A DNA stretch of 64,000 bases from Metapseudomonas boanensis (GCF_018704125.1 NZ_JAGTIS010000006.1:62001-126000), one strand, 5' to 3'. Counted from the first letter of the stretch, positions 28,159 through 37,687 are shown. Program-made: numbers and translations. The notes: a model not told the origin generated them from the letters alone.

Positions 28159-29454
28159 ATGAACAAGAAGCCTGCACCTGCCTTGCGTATCGGCATCATT
28201 GGCGGCGGCATTTCCGGCGTCGCGCTGGCGCTGGATCTTTGCCGTCACGGCCATCTCGACGTTCAGCTGTTCGAGTCCGCGCCGGCGTTCGGCGAGGTGG
28301 GCGCGGGTGTCTCCTTCGGGGCGAATGCGGTCCGTGCCATCGCCGGCCTGGGGCTGGGCGAGCCCTATCGGCAGATCGCCGACCGCACGCCGGAGCCTTG
28401 GCAGGACGTCTGGTTCGAGTGGCGCCGCGCTAACGATGCCGGCTACTTGGGTGCCAGCGTGGCGCCGGGTGTGGGCCAGTCATCGGTGCACCGGGCGGAC
28501 TTCCTGGATGCCCTGGCCGCAGGCCTGCCCGCCAGCGTCGCGTGCTTCAGCAAGCGTGCCGCCCGCGTCGAGCAGCAGGGCCATGAGGCTCGGGTGGTGT
28601 TCACCGATGGCACGGATTACCGCTGCGACCTGCTGATTGCTGCGGACGGTATCAAGTCCTCGGTTCGCAATCATGTCCTGGAAGGCCTGGGCTGCGAGGC
28701 GGTGGCACCGCGCTTCACCGGCACCTGTGCCTATCGCGGGATGATCGATAGCCTGCGTCTGCGCGAAGCTTACCGGGCCCATGGCATCGATGAGCATCTG
28801 GTGGACGTGCCGCAGATGTACCTGGGGCTCGACGGCCACATCCTGACTTTCCCCGTGAAGCACGGCCGCATCATCAACGTGGTGGCCTTCGTCTCCGACC
28901 GCAGCCAGCCAAACCTCACCTGGCCACAGGACGCGCCCTGGGTGCGCGAGGCCAGCCAGCGCGAGATGCTCGATGCCTTCGCGGGCTGGGGCGAGGCGGC
29001 GCGGGTCCTGCTGGAGTGCATCCCCGCGCCGACCCATTGGGCGCTGCATGATCTGGCCGAGTTGCCGGGCTATGTACACGGTCGCGTGGCGCTGATCGGC
29101 GATGCTGCCCACGCCATGCTGCCGCACCAGGGGGCCGGCGCCGGGCAGGGGCTGGAAGACGCCTACTTCCTGGCGCGCCTGCTCGGCGACCCGCAGGTGG
29201 ATGGCGGCAACCTCTCCACCCTGCTGGCGGCCTACGACGCTTTGCGCCGTCCCCGCGCCTGTCGTGTGCAGCGCACCTCCTGGGAGGCTGGCGAGCTGTA
29301 CGAGCTGCGCGATTCCGTCGTGGGTGCGGACGAGCAAGCGCTGGGTGCGATGCTGGCGAGCCGTTTCGACTGGCTGTGGAACCACGACCTGGATGCCGAC
29401 GTGGCCGAAGCCCGCGAACGCCTGGGTTGGGCGGCCCTGAGCACCTGCGACTGA
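28159..29454 (+). CDS. nahG: Salicylate 1-monooxygenase (salicylate hydroxylase, FAD-dependent)
   Basis: This 431-residue flavoprotein converts salicylate, NADH and O2 to catechol and CO2. The FAD fold starts at IGIIGGGISGVALALDLCR, the NAD/FAD-linked DG motif is CDLLIAADGIKSSVR, and the second FAD motif is GRVALIGDAAHAMLPHQGAGAGQG. EYELRD-type C-terminal segments also match NahG as I recall it. I chose ATG 28159 (MNKKPAP), which matches the NahG length; ATG 28147 adds four residues. It is divergent from nahR and followed by a transporter. No catechol dioxygenase is visible in the window. Confidence 0.9.
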   Translation: MNKKPAPALRIGIIGGGISGVALALDLCRHGHLDVQLFESAPAFGEVGAGVSFGANAVRAIAGLGLGEPYRQIADRTPEPWQDVWFEWRRANDAGYLGASVAPGVGQSSVHRADFLDALAAGLPASVACFSKRAARVEQQGHEARVVFTDGTDYRCDLLIAADGIKSSVRNHVLEGLGCEAVAPRFTGTCAYRGMIDSLRLREAYRAHGIDEHLVDVPQMYLGLDGHILTFPVKHGRIINVVAFVSDRSQPNLTWPQDAPWVREASQREMLDAFAGWGEAARVLLECIPAPTHWALHDLAELPGYVHGRVALIGDAAHAMLPHQGAGAGQGLEDAYFLARLLGDPQVDGGNLSTLLAAYDALRRPRACRVQRTSWEAGELYELRDSVVGADEQALGAMLASRFDWLWNHDLDADVAEARERLGWAALSTCD

Positions 29455-29529
29455 AGTTCCGGTGCGGTTACCGGGGGCGTGCCCAGGCTTCGCTCCCGGC
29501 TCTATAACAATGACAAGAAGAGCCATGCC

Positions 29530-30882
29530 ATGCGGACTATCGATGTATCGGCCCTGCTAGACGGGGCCTGCTTCAATGCCTTTCACCGGCGCGTGTTGTT
29601 CTGGTGCGCGCTGATCATCATCTTCGATGGGTACGACCTGGTCATTTATGGCGTCGTCCTGCCTGCCCTGATGAAGGGCTGGGGCCTGACTGCGCTTGAG
29701 GCCGGTCTGCTCGGCAGCTGCGCGCTATTCGGCATGATGCTGGGGGCGCTGTTCTTCGGCCCGCTGTCTGATCGCATCGGGCGGCGCAAGACGATCATGA
29801 CTTGCGTGATCCTGTTCAGCGGCTTCACGGTAATCAACGGCTTTGCGCGCAACCCCGTGGAGTTCGCGCTCTGCCGCTTCATCGCCGGGCTCGGCATCGG
29901 CGGTGTAATGCCGAACGTGGTAGCGCTGATGAATGAGTACGCGCCACGGAAGATACGCAGCACCCTGGTGGCGATCATGTTCAGCGGCTACTCGATTGGC
30001 GGCATGCTGTCGGCCGGCCTGGGGATTCTGCTGATGCCGGTCTGGGGCTGGCAGGCAGTGTTCTTCGTGGCGCTGGTCCCGCTGCTGGTGCTGCCGCTGC
30101 TGGTGCGGCAGTTGCCGGAGTCCCTGAACTTCCTGCTGCGCGATGGGCAGGTGAGCCGAGCCCAGCAGCTGTTGTGTCACGCTGTGCCGGATTATCTGCC
30201 CCAGCCGGATGACCAACTGAGCCTGGCCAAGGGACAGGCGAGCAAGGTGTCCATCCTGCAGTTGTTCCAGGAGGGCAGGGCGGTGAACACGCTCATGCTC
30301 TGGCTGGCATTCTTTTGCTGCCTGTTGATGGTGTACGCCTTGAGCTCCTGGCTACCCAAACTGATGAACGCCGCCGGCTATGGGCTGAACTCCAGCCTGG
30401 CCTTCCTGCTGGTGCTGAACTTCGGGGCCATCTTCGGCGCCATCGGTGGCGGCTGGCTCGGCGATCGAATCGGCCTCGGGCGGGTGCTGCTGGCGTTCTT
30501 CGTCATGGGTGCCCTGGCGCTCAGCCTGTTGGCGCTGAAGTCGCCGCTGCCGGTGCTCTACCTGCTGATCGGTATCGCCGGGGCCAGCACCATCGGCACG
30601 CAGATCCTGGCCAACGCCTGCACGGTGCAGTTCTATCCGGCCCATATCCGCTCCACGGGCCTTGGCTGGGCCATGGGCATTGGGCGAGTCGGGGCCATCA
30701 TCGGTCCGTTGCTGGGTGGTGCCTTGCATGCGGCGGCGTTGCCGATCCAGGCCAGCTTCCTGGCCTTCGCCGTACCGGGCGTGGTAGGCGCCGCCGCCAT
30801 CCTGGCATTCCTCTGGTATCAGCCGGGCCGTCGCTCGCTCGGCAGCGCCGAAGCGGTGGAGCCGCTTCGCGGGGCGAGCTGA
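29530..30882 (+). CDS. Aromatic-acid:H+ symporter, MFS (AAHS/BenK-PcaK type), likely salicylate uptake
   Basis: This 450-residue protein has 12 membrane helices. The AAHS hallmarks are present: IFDGYDLVIYGVVLPALM in the first helix, FGPLSDRIGRRK in loop 2-3, GLGIGGVMPNVVALMNEY, and GGGWLGDRIGLGRVLL in loop 8-9. The start MRTIDVSALLDGACFN resembles BenK. Context next to nahG suggests salicylate as substrate. It begins 75 bp after nahG, and a strong terminator follows, so nahG and this gene form one operon. Confidence 0.85.
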   Translation: MRTIDVSALLDGACFNAFHRRVLFWCALIIIFDGYDLVIYGVVLPALMKGWGLTALEAGLLGSCALFGMMLGALFFGPLSDRIGRRKTIMTCVILFSGFTVINGFARNPVEFALCRFIAGLGIGGVMPNVVALMNEYAPRKIRSTLVAIMFSGYSIGGMLSAGLGILLMPVWGWQAVFFVALVPLLVLPLLVRQLPESLNFLLRDGQVSRAQQLLCHAVPDYLPQPDDQLSLAKGQASKVSILQLFQEGRAVNTLMLWLAFFCCLLMVYALSSWLPKLMNAAGYGLNSSLAFLLVLNFGAIFGAIGGGWLGDRIGLGRVLLAFFVMGALALSLLALKSPLPVLYLLIGIAGASTIGTQILANACTVQFYPAHIRSTGLGWAMGIGRVGAIIGPLLGGALHAAALPIQASFLAFAVPGVVGAAAILAFLWYQPGRRSLGSAEAVEPLRGAS

Positions 30883-30902
30883 GCGGCAGAAGCGGTATGG
30901 CG

Positions 30903-30938
30903 GGCCAACCCTTGCGTGCGAGCCGGCAAGGGTTGGCC
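30903..30938 (+). terminator. Strong intrinsic terminator of the salicylate operon
   Basis: GGCCAACCCTTG (30903-30914) and CAAGGGTTGGCC (30927-30938) form a perfect 12-bp stem with a 12-base loop. A T-containing tail (TTCCGTCCCTTT) follows. It begins 20 bp after the transporter stop. Confidence 0.7.
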
Positions 30939-30959
30939 TTCCGTCCCTTTGTAAGTCTT

Positions 30960-31299
30960 TACTCAATCTGTTTCAGACCGTATTCCCCTCTGGTTACGAG
31001 ACCATGAGCGAGCCTGGGCCGAAGTTGTGAGAGTCCAGGCCAATGCTTCGGTGAACCGCCTGTTCATCGCGGCCTGTGATCGGCATGGGCTGGAGCGCGG
31101 GGTGAACTGGGTGCAGGGATCGGTGATCGTCGACGCGGACGGTTACCCGCTGGTGGGGCCAGTCGACACCGGGGGTGAGCAGATCCTGATGGCCACGCTG
31201 AACCTCGTCGATGCGCGCAACAAGCGCATCAGCGACAACAATCATCTACATGAGGATCGTCGTCCTGAACTCTACAGCGCAGGTGGGTTGCTGGCATAG
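30960..31299 (+). pseudogene. Carbon-nitrogen hydrolase (nitrilase family) C-terminal fragment
   Basis: The frame encodes DHERAWAEVV, ANASVNRLFIAACDRHGLERG, NWVQGSVIVDADGYPLVGPVD and HEDRRPELYS. This is the C-terminal end of nitrilase-superfamily amidohydrolases such as N-carbamoyl hydrolases. The N-terminal part with the Glu-Lys-Cys catalytic residues is missing; homology begins around the salicylate-operon terminator. The cluster insertion probably truncated it. Confidence 0.6.
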
Positions 31300-31343
31300 C
31301 AGGTGTTGGGTTTTCGACGTTGCAGGCCAGCTTGAGATCCGGG

Positions 31344-32321
31344 CTACGCAGGCTTGGTGCTCCGCAGCTCCACAGCATCCTCGATGCCCCACTGTGCGGC
31401 CTCGACGCGGTTCCGTCCGGTCTGCTTGGCCCGGTACAGCAGCTTGTCCACCGCCTCGATGAACGCAAGTGGCTGGTCGTGTTGCTGGGGAATGATGGTC
31501 CCGACGCCCAGGCTGATGGTCAGCAGCGAGGCCACGTCGGAGTTCGAGTGCGGGATGCACTGCTCGTGAATCAGCTTGCGGCAATGTTCGGCCACTCGCT
31601 TCGCCGCAGCGCCATCCGTCTCCGGCAGGATCAGCACGAACTCCTCGCCACCGAAGCGGCCTATGAGGTCTCGCGGCCGGGAAGCGGCAGCCGCGAGCAG
31701 TTGGCCAACGCTCTTCAGACAGTCATCACCCTGGATATGGCCGTAGTGGTCGTTGTACTGCTTGAAATAGTCGATATCCAACAGGATCAGCGACAGCGGC
31801 TGGTGTGTGCGTCGAGCGTTGGCCCACTCCACGTCCAGCACCGAATCGAACATGCGCCGGTTGGCCACGCCGGTCAGGCCATCCTTGTAGGAGTATTCCT
31901 CAAGCTGCTTTTGCAGGCGGATCAGCTCCTCTTCGGCCTTCTTGCGCTCGCTGATGTCGAACATGAAGCCGATCAGGGCCTCGACCTCGCCGTCGGCATG
32001 GCGCATCACATGCACCACGTCGCGAATCCAGACGTAGTCACCGGCGGCCGTCAGTGCGCGGTAGTCCGCCTCATGATCGGTGCCCGCCTGGGACTGGGCC
32101 ACGCAGAAGGCCACGACCTTCTCCCGGTCCTCGGGGTGCATCCGTTCCGCCCAGTCGTTCACGCTCACCCAACTTGACCGGCTCCAGCCCAGGAGCGTTT
32201 CAATCTGCGGCCCGATATAGGCGAAGGTCATGGTTTTCCAGTCGATCTTCCATGGTATCGCCTTGGTCGACTCCAGCAGAGTCTTGTAGACCGCGTTATT
32301 GGTTTCGACTTCGTCTTTCAT
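31344..32321 (-). CDS. PAS-GGDEF diguanylate cyclase
   Basis: This 325-residue cytosolic protein makes cyclic-di-GMP. Residues 20-135 form a PAS domain with PAC end (FAYIGPQIETLLGW, ALIGFMFDISERKKAEEEL), which senses an unknown signal. A short coiled coil links it to the GGDEF domain (residues 155-315). The active site is intact (FGGEEF), and an inhibitory I-site RPRD lies five residues before it, so product inhibition is likely. I recall a close Pseudomonas aeruginosa orthologue around PA0290. The next gene upstream on the strand is a truncated haemoglobin. Confidence 0.88.
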   Translation of the reverse strand: MKDEVETNNAVYKTLLESTKAIPWKIDWKTMTFAYIGPQIETLLGWSRSSWVSVNDWAERMHPEDREKVVAFCVAQSQAGTDHEADYRALTAAGDYVWIRDVVHVMRHADGEVEALIGFMFDISERKKAEEELIRLQKQLEEYSYKDGLTGVANRRMFDSVLDVEWANARRTHQPLSLILLDIDYFKQYNDHYGHIQGDDCLKSVGQLLAAAASRPRDLIGRFGGEEFVLILPETDGAAAKRVAEHCRKLIHEQCIPHSNSDVASLLTISLGVGTIIPQQHDQPLAFIEAVDKLLYRAKQTGRNRVEAAQWGIEDAVELRSTKPA

Positions 32322-32416
32322 GGTTGTCCCGTACTGGTTGATTCGGTCATGACCTGGGGCGAGGCCCGACCCTTATACCAACAGACTTCGGCGCTCGCAG
32401 CCGCCGCCGACGGGAG

Positions 32417-32848
32417 TCAGGTCTGGCCCGACCCGTGGCGATTGCGACTGGCCTGGACGATGCGCTCTGCCGGCACGCGCAACTGCGCCAGCAGGTATTC
32501 GGCGAAGTCCGGCGAGTAATCCTGCAGGGCAATGGCCCGCGCCATGCAGTCCAGCCACATGCCACTGCGGGTTTCATCGATAGGCCACTGCGCGTGGAAC
32601 GACGGGATGGCGATGGAACCGTACTTCTCGCTGAACAGCTTCGGGCCGCCCAACCAGCCGCTGAGAAAACAGGCCAGCTTGTCGCGGGATTGCTCCAGAC
32701 TCTGCGGGTGCATGCCGCGCAGTGCCGCCGCCTCGGGCAACTCGTCCATCAGACGGTAGAAGTCATCGACCAGGCGGCGCAGGCCATCGATGCCGCCGGC
32801 AGCCTGGTAAGAGGCATCGCCAACACCAAAAAGAGGATTGCTGCTCAC
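32417..32848 (-). CDS. Group II truncated haemoglobin
   Basis: This 143-residue protein has the shortened globin fold of TrHb2. Signs include GGIDGLRRLVDDFYRLMDELP, LACFLSGWLGGPKLF, the proximal His in FHAQWPI and the Trp in SGMWLDCMARAI. It probably binds O2 or NO for protection or sensing. I placed the start at GTG 32848 (VSSNPLFG) because homologues begin near there; an ATG at 32878 would add ten residues. It is followed 95 bp later on the same strand by the PAS-GGDEF gene. Confidence 0.8.
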   Translation of the reverse strand: MSSNPLFGVGDASYQAAGGIDGLRRLVDDFYRLMDELPEAAALRGMHPQSLEQSRDKLACFLSGWLGGPKLFSEKYGSIAIPSFHAQWPIDETRSGMWLDCMARAIALQDYSPDFAEYLLAQLRVPAERIVQASRNRHGSGQT

Positions 32849-33079
32849 AACACGGATTCTCAGCCGGAAAAGCCGCATTCTAGCGCGACAGCGCCAAGGG
32901 CACGGCTAACCCTTCGTCACTTGCCGAGGGTGAGATGGGGCATCTGCACGGATGCCCAGGGTCTTGCGCCAGAACCCGCCGCCAATTCGGAAGTCTGATA
33001 GGCGTTGCCTGAAATCAGCGTGGTGTGACCGGGAGGTCAAGCGAGCGCTGCACATAACAATCGTCAAGGAGGACAGCTC

Positions 33080-34636
33080 ATGAGCCTTGTACTCGGCCCC
33101 ATCCTGCAATTTCGCGGTCATTCAGCCCCTGATTACAACGTCTCGGCTCTGGTGGTGACCGACATGAACGCCGCCACTCCAGTGGTGAAGAAGCCCGTCG
33201 GGATTACCGCGGGAAAACCGATCCCCATCGCTGACATTCCGCTGTTCAATCCCTTGTATCGAGTGTGGCGTGTCGATTTCAAAGCTACGCCTGCGGCCCA
33301 GGAAGCGACCTTCTGGATCGATATCGATGGTGGCGCCGCGAGCTTCACGGTGCCGCGCAAAGGGCAAGCGCCACGCTTGGCCTATGCCTCCTGCAATGGC
33401 TTTTCCGACCCGAAGTACATGGAGAAGGTCGACAGGAATTTCGAGCGCTGGGAGCACATGGCTTCGGTGCACGAGGCCAAGCCGTACCACCTCCTGTTGA
33501 TGGGCGGTGACCAGATCTACAGCGACGAGATGCGGGTGACCGTGCCGTCGATGAAATCCTGGTTTCGAAAGTCCTTCGCCGAGCGCGCCAAGGCTCAGTA
33601 CACCAAGCAGATGGAAGCCGATCTCGATCGGTTCTTCACCAGGCTTTATCTGGACCGCTGGAAGCAGCCCGAGCCTGCGCTGATGTTCAGCAGGGTCCCA
33701 ACGATCATGATGTGGGACGACCACGACATCATCGACGGCTGGGGCTCCTACCCGGAGGCGCTACACTCCAGCCCGGTGTTCCAAGGGCTGTTTGCGACGG
33801 CGAAGCGGTATTTCAGGATCTTCCAGCAGCAGCTCGTCCAGACCCATCCACACCTCAAACCATCGGCGGAAACCCACCCCTGTGCCATTCCAGGTGTTGC
33901 CGATGGCTTCCACCTGGGTTTCAAGGACCTGGGTGGCCTGTCCATCCTGGTCCCTGACCTTCGCAGCGAGCGCCACCCGGACCTCAAGGCGCCGACCGCC
34001 AAGCCCACCCAGATCATCTCCTTCGACAGCTGGAAGGCCATCTACGCCTGGCTCGATGGTGTGACGCAGCACAAGCACCTGCTGGTGATGACCAGCATTC
34101 CGGTCGGCTACCTGGACTTGCAGGCCGCGGAAAAAGCGCTGGACCTCATCCCCGGACAGCAGGAACTCGAGGACGACCTGCGCGACCACTGGCGCAGCCT
34201 CCCGCACCGGGACGAGCGCAAGCGCCTGATCATGCGTCTGCTCGACTACGCAAGCGCCCCTGGCGGCTGCAAGGTGACGCTGTTGTCGGGTGATGTACAC
34301 GTGGCAGGCGCTTGCATCATCGAGTCGCAACTGGCGCAGCATCGAACCGACGGTGCAGGCGTGATCTTCCAGCTCATTTCGACCGGGATCGTCCATCCAT
34401 CCCCGCCGGCACTCGGGGTGTACTTCCTGGAGTCGCTCGGCGCGGCCCAGGAGCAGATCAGCTATCGGGTAACGGGATCGATGGTGCCGCTCGGGACGCG
34501 CGGCCGGTATCTGATTCCTGCGCGGAACTGGCTCGCCATCGAGCCGGATGAGAACGGCAAGAATCGTCTATGGGCCAACTGGCATATCGAGGGTTCCGAA
34601 CACCTGGTTACTCAGGTGATCGATCCGATCGGCTGA
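33080..34636 (+). CDS. PhoD-like alkaline phosphatase/phosphodiesterase family protein
   Basis: This 518-residue protein has no signal peptide. The metallophosphatase core is clear: LAYASCNGFSDP, LLLMGGDQIYSDEM, TIMMWDDHDIIDGWGSYPE and VTLLSGDVHVAG. These carry Asp and His ligands for the metal site. The family (PF09423) includes secreted PhoD enzymes, but members without a Tat signal such as this have unknown substrates. A strong AAGGAGG site precedes ATG 33080. A second, distinct family member lies at 47292. It converges with the DCC gene over REP-like sequence. Confidence 0.85.
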   Translation: MSLVLGPILQFRGHSAPDYNVSALVVTDMNAATPVVKKPVGITAGKPIPIADIPLFNPLYRVWRVDFKATPAAQEATFWIDIDGGAASFTVPRKGQAPRLAYASCNGFSDPKYMEKVDRNFERWEHMASVHEAKPYHLLLMGGDQIYSDEMRVTVPSMKSWFRKSFAERAKAQYTKQMEADLDRFFTRLYLDRWKQPEPALMFSRVPTIMMWDDHDIIDGWGSYPEALHSSPVFQGLFATAKRYFRIFQQQLVQTHPHLKPSAETHPCAIPGVADGFHLGFKDLGGLSILVPDLRSERHPDLKAPTAKPTQIISFDSWKAIYAWLDGVTQHKHLLVMTSIPVGYLDLQAAEKALDLIPGQQELEDDLRDHWRSLPHRDERKRLIMRLLDYASAPGGCKVTLLSGDVHVAGACIIESQLAQHRTDGAGVIFQLISTGIVHPSPPALGVYFLESLGAAQEQISYRVTGSMVPLGTRGRYLIPARNWLAIEPDENGKNRLWANWHIEGSEHLVTQVIDPIG

Positions 34637-34638
34637 CG

Positions 34639-34695
34639 ATAGGTATCGCTGCGCTCAGCCGGGCGCAGCCCAACCGTCCTACGGGGCTGCTTCGC
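34639..34695. repeat. REP-like sequence between convergent genes
   Basis: ATCGCTGCGCTCAGCC, then GCGCAGCCCAACCGTCCTACGGGGC resemble repetitive intergenic sequence common in Pseudomonas. The DCC-family gene ends inside it, so its last residues are coded by repeat DNA. Copy number cannot be checked here. Confidence 0.4.
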
Positions 34696-35170
34696 TGCCC
34701 ATCCCACCCGCACGTCCGCTATTGCCACCGCCCGCGGGCTGCTGTCCATGCCCGATAAACCTGTTCCGATGCTCCGGCGACGGCACGATGCATCGGTCGT
34801 ATCGTCCGAATAACCGATAGCGGTTTAGCGCGATGCGGTCGTAGCACCAATCCCGAATCCCTTGGGGAATGACTTTCAGCCAATGCGCGTAGCGCCAAGG
34901 GGAGGGCAGTTCGCGCACGACATACAGGACGGCGTCGCTCCTATCAAAGACGCGGGCCCCAGCGACGAAGAGCATCGTGGGGAAGTGATCGGTCGGCAAA
35001 CCGAACCAGGCCAGGATTGCCTGCCCTTCGGGCGACTGAACACTGCACAGTTTCAGGGTGCCAGCGGTGTCATGGCGGATCAGGAACTGGCTCCAGCCAT
35101 TGCAGAGTTTACAGACACCGTCGAACAGCACGACCTTGTCTCCTTCCTTGAGATGCGGAGGCAGTTGCAT
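34679..35170 (-). CDS. DCC-family thiol-disulfide oxidoreductase (DUF393)
   Basis: This 163-residue protein has the DCC signature: VVLFDGVCKLCNGW with the redox CxxC, LIRHDTAGTLKLCSVQSPEG, and SDAVLYVVRELPSPWRYA. It is cytosolic and of unknown partner. I chose ATG 35170 (MQLPPHLK), which has AAGGAAA upstream; the in-frame start at 35278 has no site. The last 20 residues (Gly- and Pro-rich) lie in REP-like DNA and are probably a recent extension. It lies 70 bp after DUF3501 on the same strand. Confidence 0.8.
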   Translation of the reverse strand: MQLPPHLKEGDKVVLFDGVCKLCNGWSQFLIRHDTAGTLKLCSVQSPEGQAILAWFGLPTDHFPTMLFVAGARVFDRSDAVLYVVRELPSPWRYAHWLKVIPQGIRDWCYDRIALNRYRLFGRYDRCIVPSPEHRNRFIGHGQQPAGGGNSGRAGGMGSEAAP

Positions 35171-35240
35171 GGCGATGGTTTCCTTCGTCCAGAAGCGGAG
35201 ATCAACACATAGGGTGGTGCCCTTCACCAGGGCGTAATCG

Positions 35241-35822
35241 TCAATCAAAATCCGCCGCCAACGCCAGCCATTGCTCACGGCTCAGCACCACTTCCACAGG
35301 TAGCGCGGGCAGGGTCGAGGCCAGCGTTACCGTTGCGCCCGCTCTCCACGCGGCTATCTGCTTGGCTGTCAGCGGAAAGCGCAGGAAGTGCACGGCAGCG
35401 GTCTTTTCCTCATTGCTGCGCGGCAGGTCCTCGTCGGCGATCGCGAGCACGGGTGGAAAGCCATCGATGGATAGCTCGAACGCATGCTCGATGTCGCGCA
35501 AGCGCATCAGTTCGCGCTTGCGTTGCTCCACGTCGGGATATTCCAGCAGCAGGGTGGCCCTGAGATCACTGCCGCTGGGTATCAGCGGGTTATAGGCGTC
35601 GAGTTCATCCTGAATGGCGTCGGCTTCGAACAACCGCTCTATGCGCAGCATCTCCTGCACCTGGTACTGGATGCTCAGGCGGTCCTCGAAGATCAACGTC
35701 AAGTGGTCGCCAATGTGCACCGTGCGCGCCTTCTTGTGCGCCATCACGCGGGCGCGGAACTCCGTCCGCTGCTGGGCGTAGCTTTCCAGGGTGAGCAGGT
35801 CTTCTCGGGCAAGCGGTCTCAT
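35241..35822 (-). CDS. DUF3501 family protein
   Basis: This 193-residue protein begins MRPLAREDLLTLESYAQQR and contains IGDHLTLIFEDRLSIQYQVQEMLR, features of DUF3501 as I know it. Function is unknown. It lies 17 bp after the Fe-S oxidoreductase gene, in the conserved order rubrerythrin, Fe-S protein, DUF3501, which implies a role in peroxide or redox handling. I chose the Met at 35822 over 35870 because the family begins there. No signal peptide or membrane helix is present. Confidence 0.8.
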   Translation of the reverse strand: MRPLAREDLLTLESYAQQRTEFRARVMAHKKARTVHIGDHLTLIFEDRLSIQYQVQEMLRIERLFEADAIQDELDAYNPLIPSGSDLRATLLLEYPDVEQRKRELMRLRDIEHAFELSIDGFPPVLAIADEDLPRSNEEKTAAVHFLRFPLTAKQIAAWRAGATVTLASTLPALPVEVVLSREQWLALAADFD

Positions 35823-35839
35823 GGGCTCGGGCTCATCGG

Positions 35840-37183
35840 TCAGATGCCATAGGCCTTGCGCAGCAGGCACAGAGGGTGCTCTGCCGCAGGTTTGTCTCCG
35901 AGGCCATGGGCGATGTGGCCGCCAGCCATCGGGCAGTCGCTGGTGAAGTGTTCAGGCTGGGTCTGGGCCACCAACTTCTCGACCGGCCGGGCCAGCTTGC
36001 GTGAGAGTGCATAGCTCTTGTGCTTGACGCCGTAAGTGCCGTCGTGGCCGGAGCAGCGCTCGAGGGTGACGACTTCGGTGCCCGGCACCAATTGCAATAT
36101 CTCCCGGGTTTTCGGGCCGATCTTCTGCACGCGCTGGTGGCACGCGACCTGCCAGGCGACCTTGCCGAGCGCTGTTTTGAAGTCGGTTTTCAGCAGGCCT
36201 GCGCGGTGGCGCTCGTGCAGATATTCGAAGGGATCGAAGAAGCGCTGCTGCACCAGGGCCACGTCCTCATCGTCGGGGAACATCAACGGCAGTTCCTGCT
36301 TGAACATCAGCACGCAGGAGGGCATGGCCGCGATGAGGTCCCAACCTTCGCGCGCCATCCTGGCCAGCACGGGAATGTTGTACTCCTTGTACTTGCGCAC
36401 GGTTTCCAGATCGCCCAGCTCCAGCTTGGGCATGCCGCAGCAGCTTTCCCGTTCCACCAGGCGGGTCGGGATCGCATTGTGCTTCAGCACCGCGGCCAGG
36501 TCTTCGACCACGCCGGGGTCGGAGTGGTCGCAATAGCAGGTGGTGAAGAGGGCGACCTTGCCCCGCGTGCGGCCTGCTGCCTGCGGGGTGCCGGCCCCGT
36601 CGAGGGTCTTCAGCCGCGTGCGCGCGCTGGGTGAGTGATAGGTCGGCACCCGCGCCAGGGCATCCACATCCATGGTTTTTTCCAGCAGCTTGCGCACGGT
36701 CGGGTTGCGGTTGACGGCATTGACGGTCTGTACCACCACCGGTACCGATGCCACCCGGCCAACGGCCCGCGTGTTGGAGAGAATTCGTGCCGAGAGTGAC
36801 GCACCGTGCTCGCGGAATTCCACCGCCTTGCCGCGCAGCATCAGGTGCGGGAAATCCACGTTCCATGGATGTGGTGGCGTGTAGGGGCACTTGGTCTGGT
36901 AGCAGAGGTCGCAGAGGTAGCACTGCTCGGTGACCTTCTTGTAGTCAGCCTTGGCGACACCATCGACCTCCAGGGTGTCGGAGCTGTCGACCAGGTCGAA
37001 CAGCGTAGGGAAGGCATGGCACAAGCTGACACAGCGGCGGCAGCCGTGGCAGATGTCGAATATGCGCTCCTGCTCGGCCTCCAGAGCCGAGTGGTCCCAG
37101 AACTCCGGGGCTTCCCAGCCCAGCGGATGGCGGGTTGGGGCCTCCAGGTTGCCTTCGCGGGTGCTGTCGATTGGGTTGGCCAT
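35840..37183 (-). CDS. Fe-S oxidoreductase, heterodisulfide reductase/GlpC-like
   Basis: This 447-residue protein has two 4Fe-4S ferredoxin motifs near residues 45-110 ([24 protein letters not shown]). Two CCG domains follow, with [34 protein letters not shown] and [12 protein letters not shown]. Such proteins pass electrons to a partner redox enzyme. It follows the rubrerythrin gene by 84 bp and precedes DUF3501 by 17 bp, so it may donate electrons to rubrerythrin. ATG 37183 has a GGAGA site; an upstream in-frame ATG at 37228 does not. Confidence 0.87.
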   Translation of the reverse strand: MANPIDSTREGNLEAPTRHPLGWEAPEFWDHSALEAEQERIFDICHGCRRCVSLCHAFPTLFDLVDSSDTLEVDGVAKADYKKVTEQCYLCDLCYQTKCPYTPPHPWNVDFPHLMLRGKAVEFREHGASLSARILSNTRAVGRVASVPVVVQTVNAVNRNPTVRKLLEKTMDVDALARVPTYHSPSARTRLKTLDGAGTPQAAGRTRGKVALFTTCYCDHSDPGVVEDLAAVLKHNAIPTRLVERESCCGMPKLELGDLETVRKYKEYNIPVLARMAREGWDLIAAMPSCVLMFKQELPLMFPDDEDVALVQQRFFDPFEYLHERHRAGLLKTDFKTALGKVAWQVACHQRVQKIGPKTREILQLVPGTEVVTLERCSGHDGTYGVKHKSYALSRKLARPVEKLVAQTQPEHFTSDCPMAGGHIAHGLGDKPAAEHPLCLLRKAYGI

Positions 37184-37267
37184 GTGCGTCTCCCCGATTG
37201 TCGGCGGTGCCCTGTTCAGGGCATGCACTGCCTCAGCGACCCCGGCGGGGTCGCCGGCAAGAGACCG

Positions 37268-37687
37268 TCAGCCCAACTCGTTCAGCGCCTTCTGGAAGCG
37301 ATTGGCGTGGGAGCGCTCGGCCTTGGCCAAGGTCTCGAACCAGTCGGCGACCTCTTCGAAACCTTCATCGCGCGCGACCTTCGCCATGCCCGGGTACATG
37401 TCGGTGTACTCGTGAGTTTCGCCAGCGATGGCGGTCTTGAGATTCAGGTCGGTCCCGCCAAAGGGCAGGCCAGTAGCGGGGTCGCCGCATTGCTCCAGGT
37501 ATTCGAGGTGGCCATGGGCATGGCCGGTTTCGCCTTCGGCCGTGGAGCGGAATACTGCGGAAACATCGTTGTAGCCCTCAACGTCCGCCTTGGCAGCGAA
37601 GTAGAGGTAGCGGCGGTTGGCCATGGATTCGCCGGCGAAGGCGTCCTTCAGGTTTTGCTCGGTCTTGGAACCTTTCAGCATGCTCAT
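37268..37687 (-). CDS. Rubrerythrin (ferritin-like diiron protein, no rubredoxin domain)
   Basis: This 139-residue protein is the diiron half of rubrerythrin alone. The metal ligands sit in [41 protein letters not shown] and [11 protein letters not shown]. Rubrerythrins reduce H2O2 using electrons from an Fe-S protein. The missing C-terminal rubredoxin domain suggests the neighbouring Fe-S oxidoreductase supplies electrons instead. ATG 37687 follows GAGGTG; the longer in-frame reading to 37849 has no support. It heads the three- or four-gene operon. Confidence 0.88.
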   Translation of the reverse strand: MSMLKGSKTEQNLKDAFAGESMANRRYLYFAAKADVEGYNDVSAVFRSTAEGETGHAHGHLEYLEQCGDPATGLPFGGTDLNLKTAIAGETHEYTDMYPGMAKVARDEGFEEVADWFETLAKAERSHANRFQKALNELG

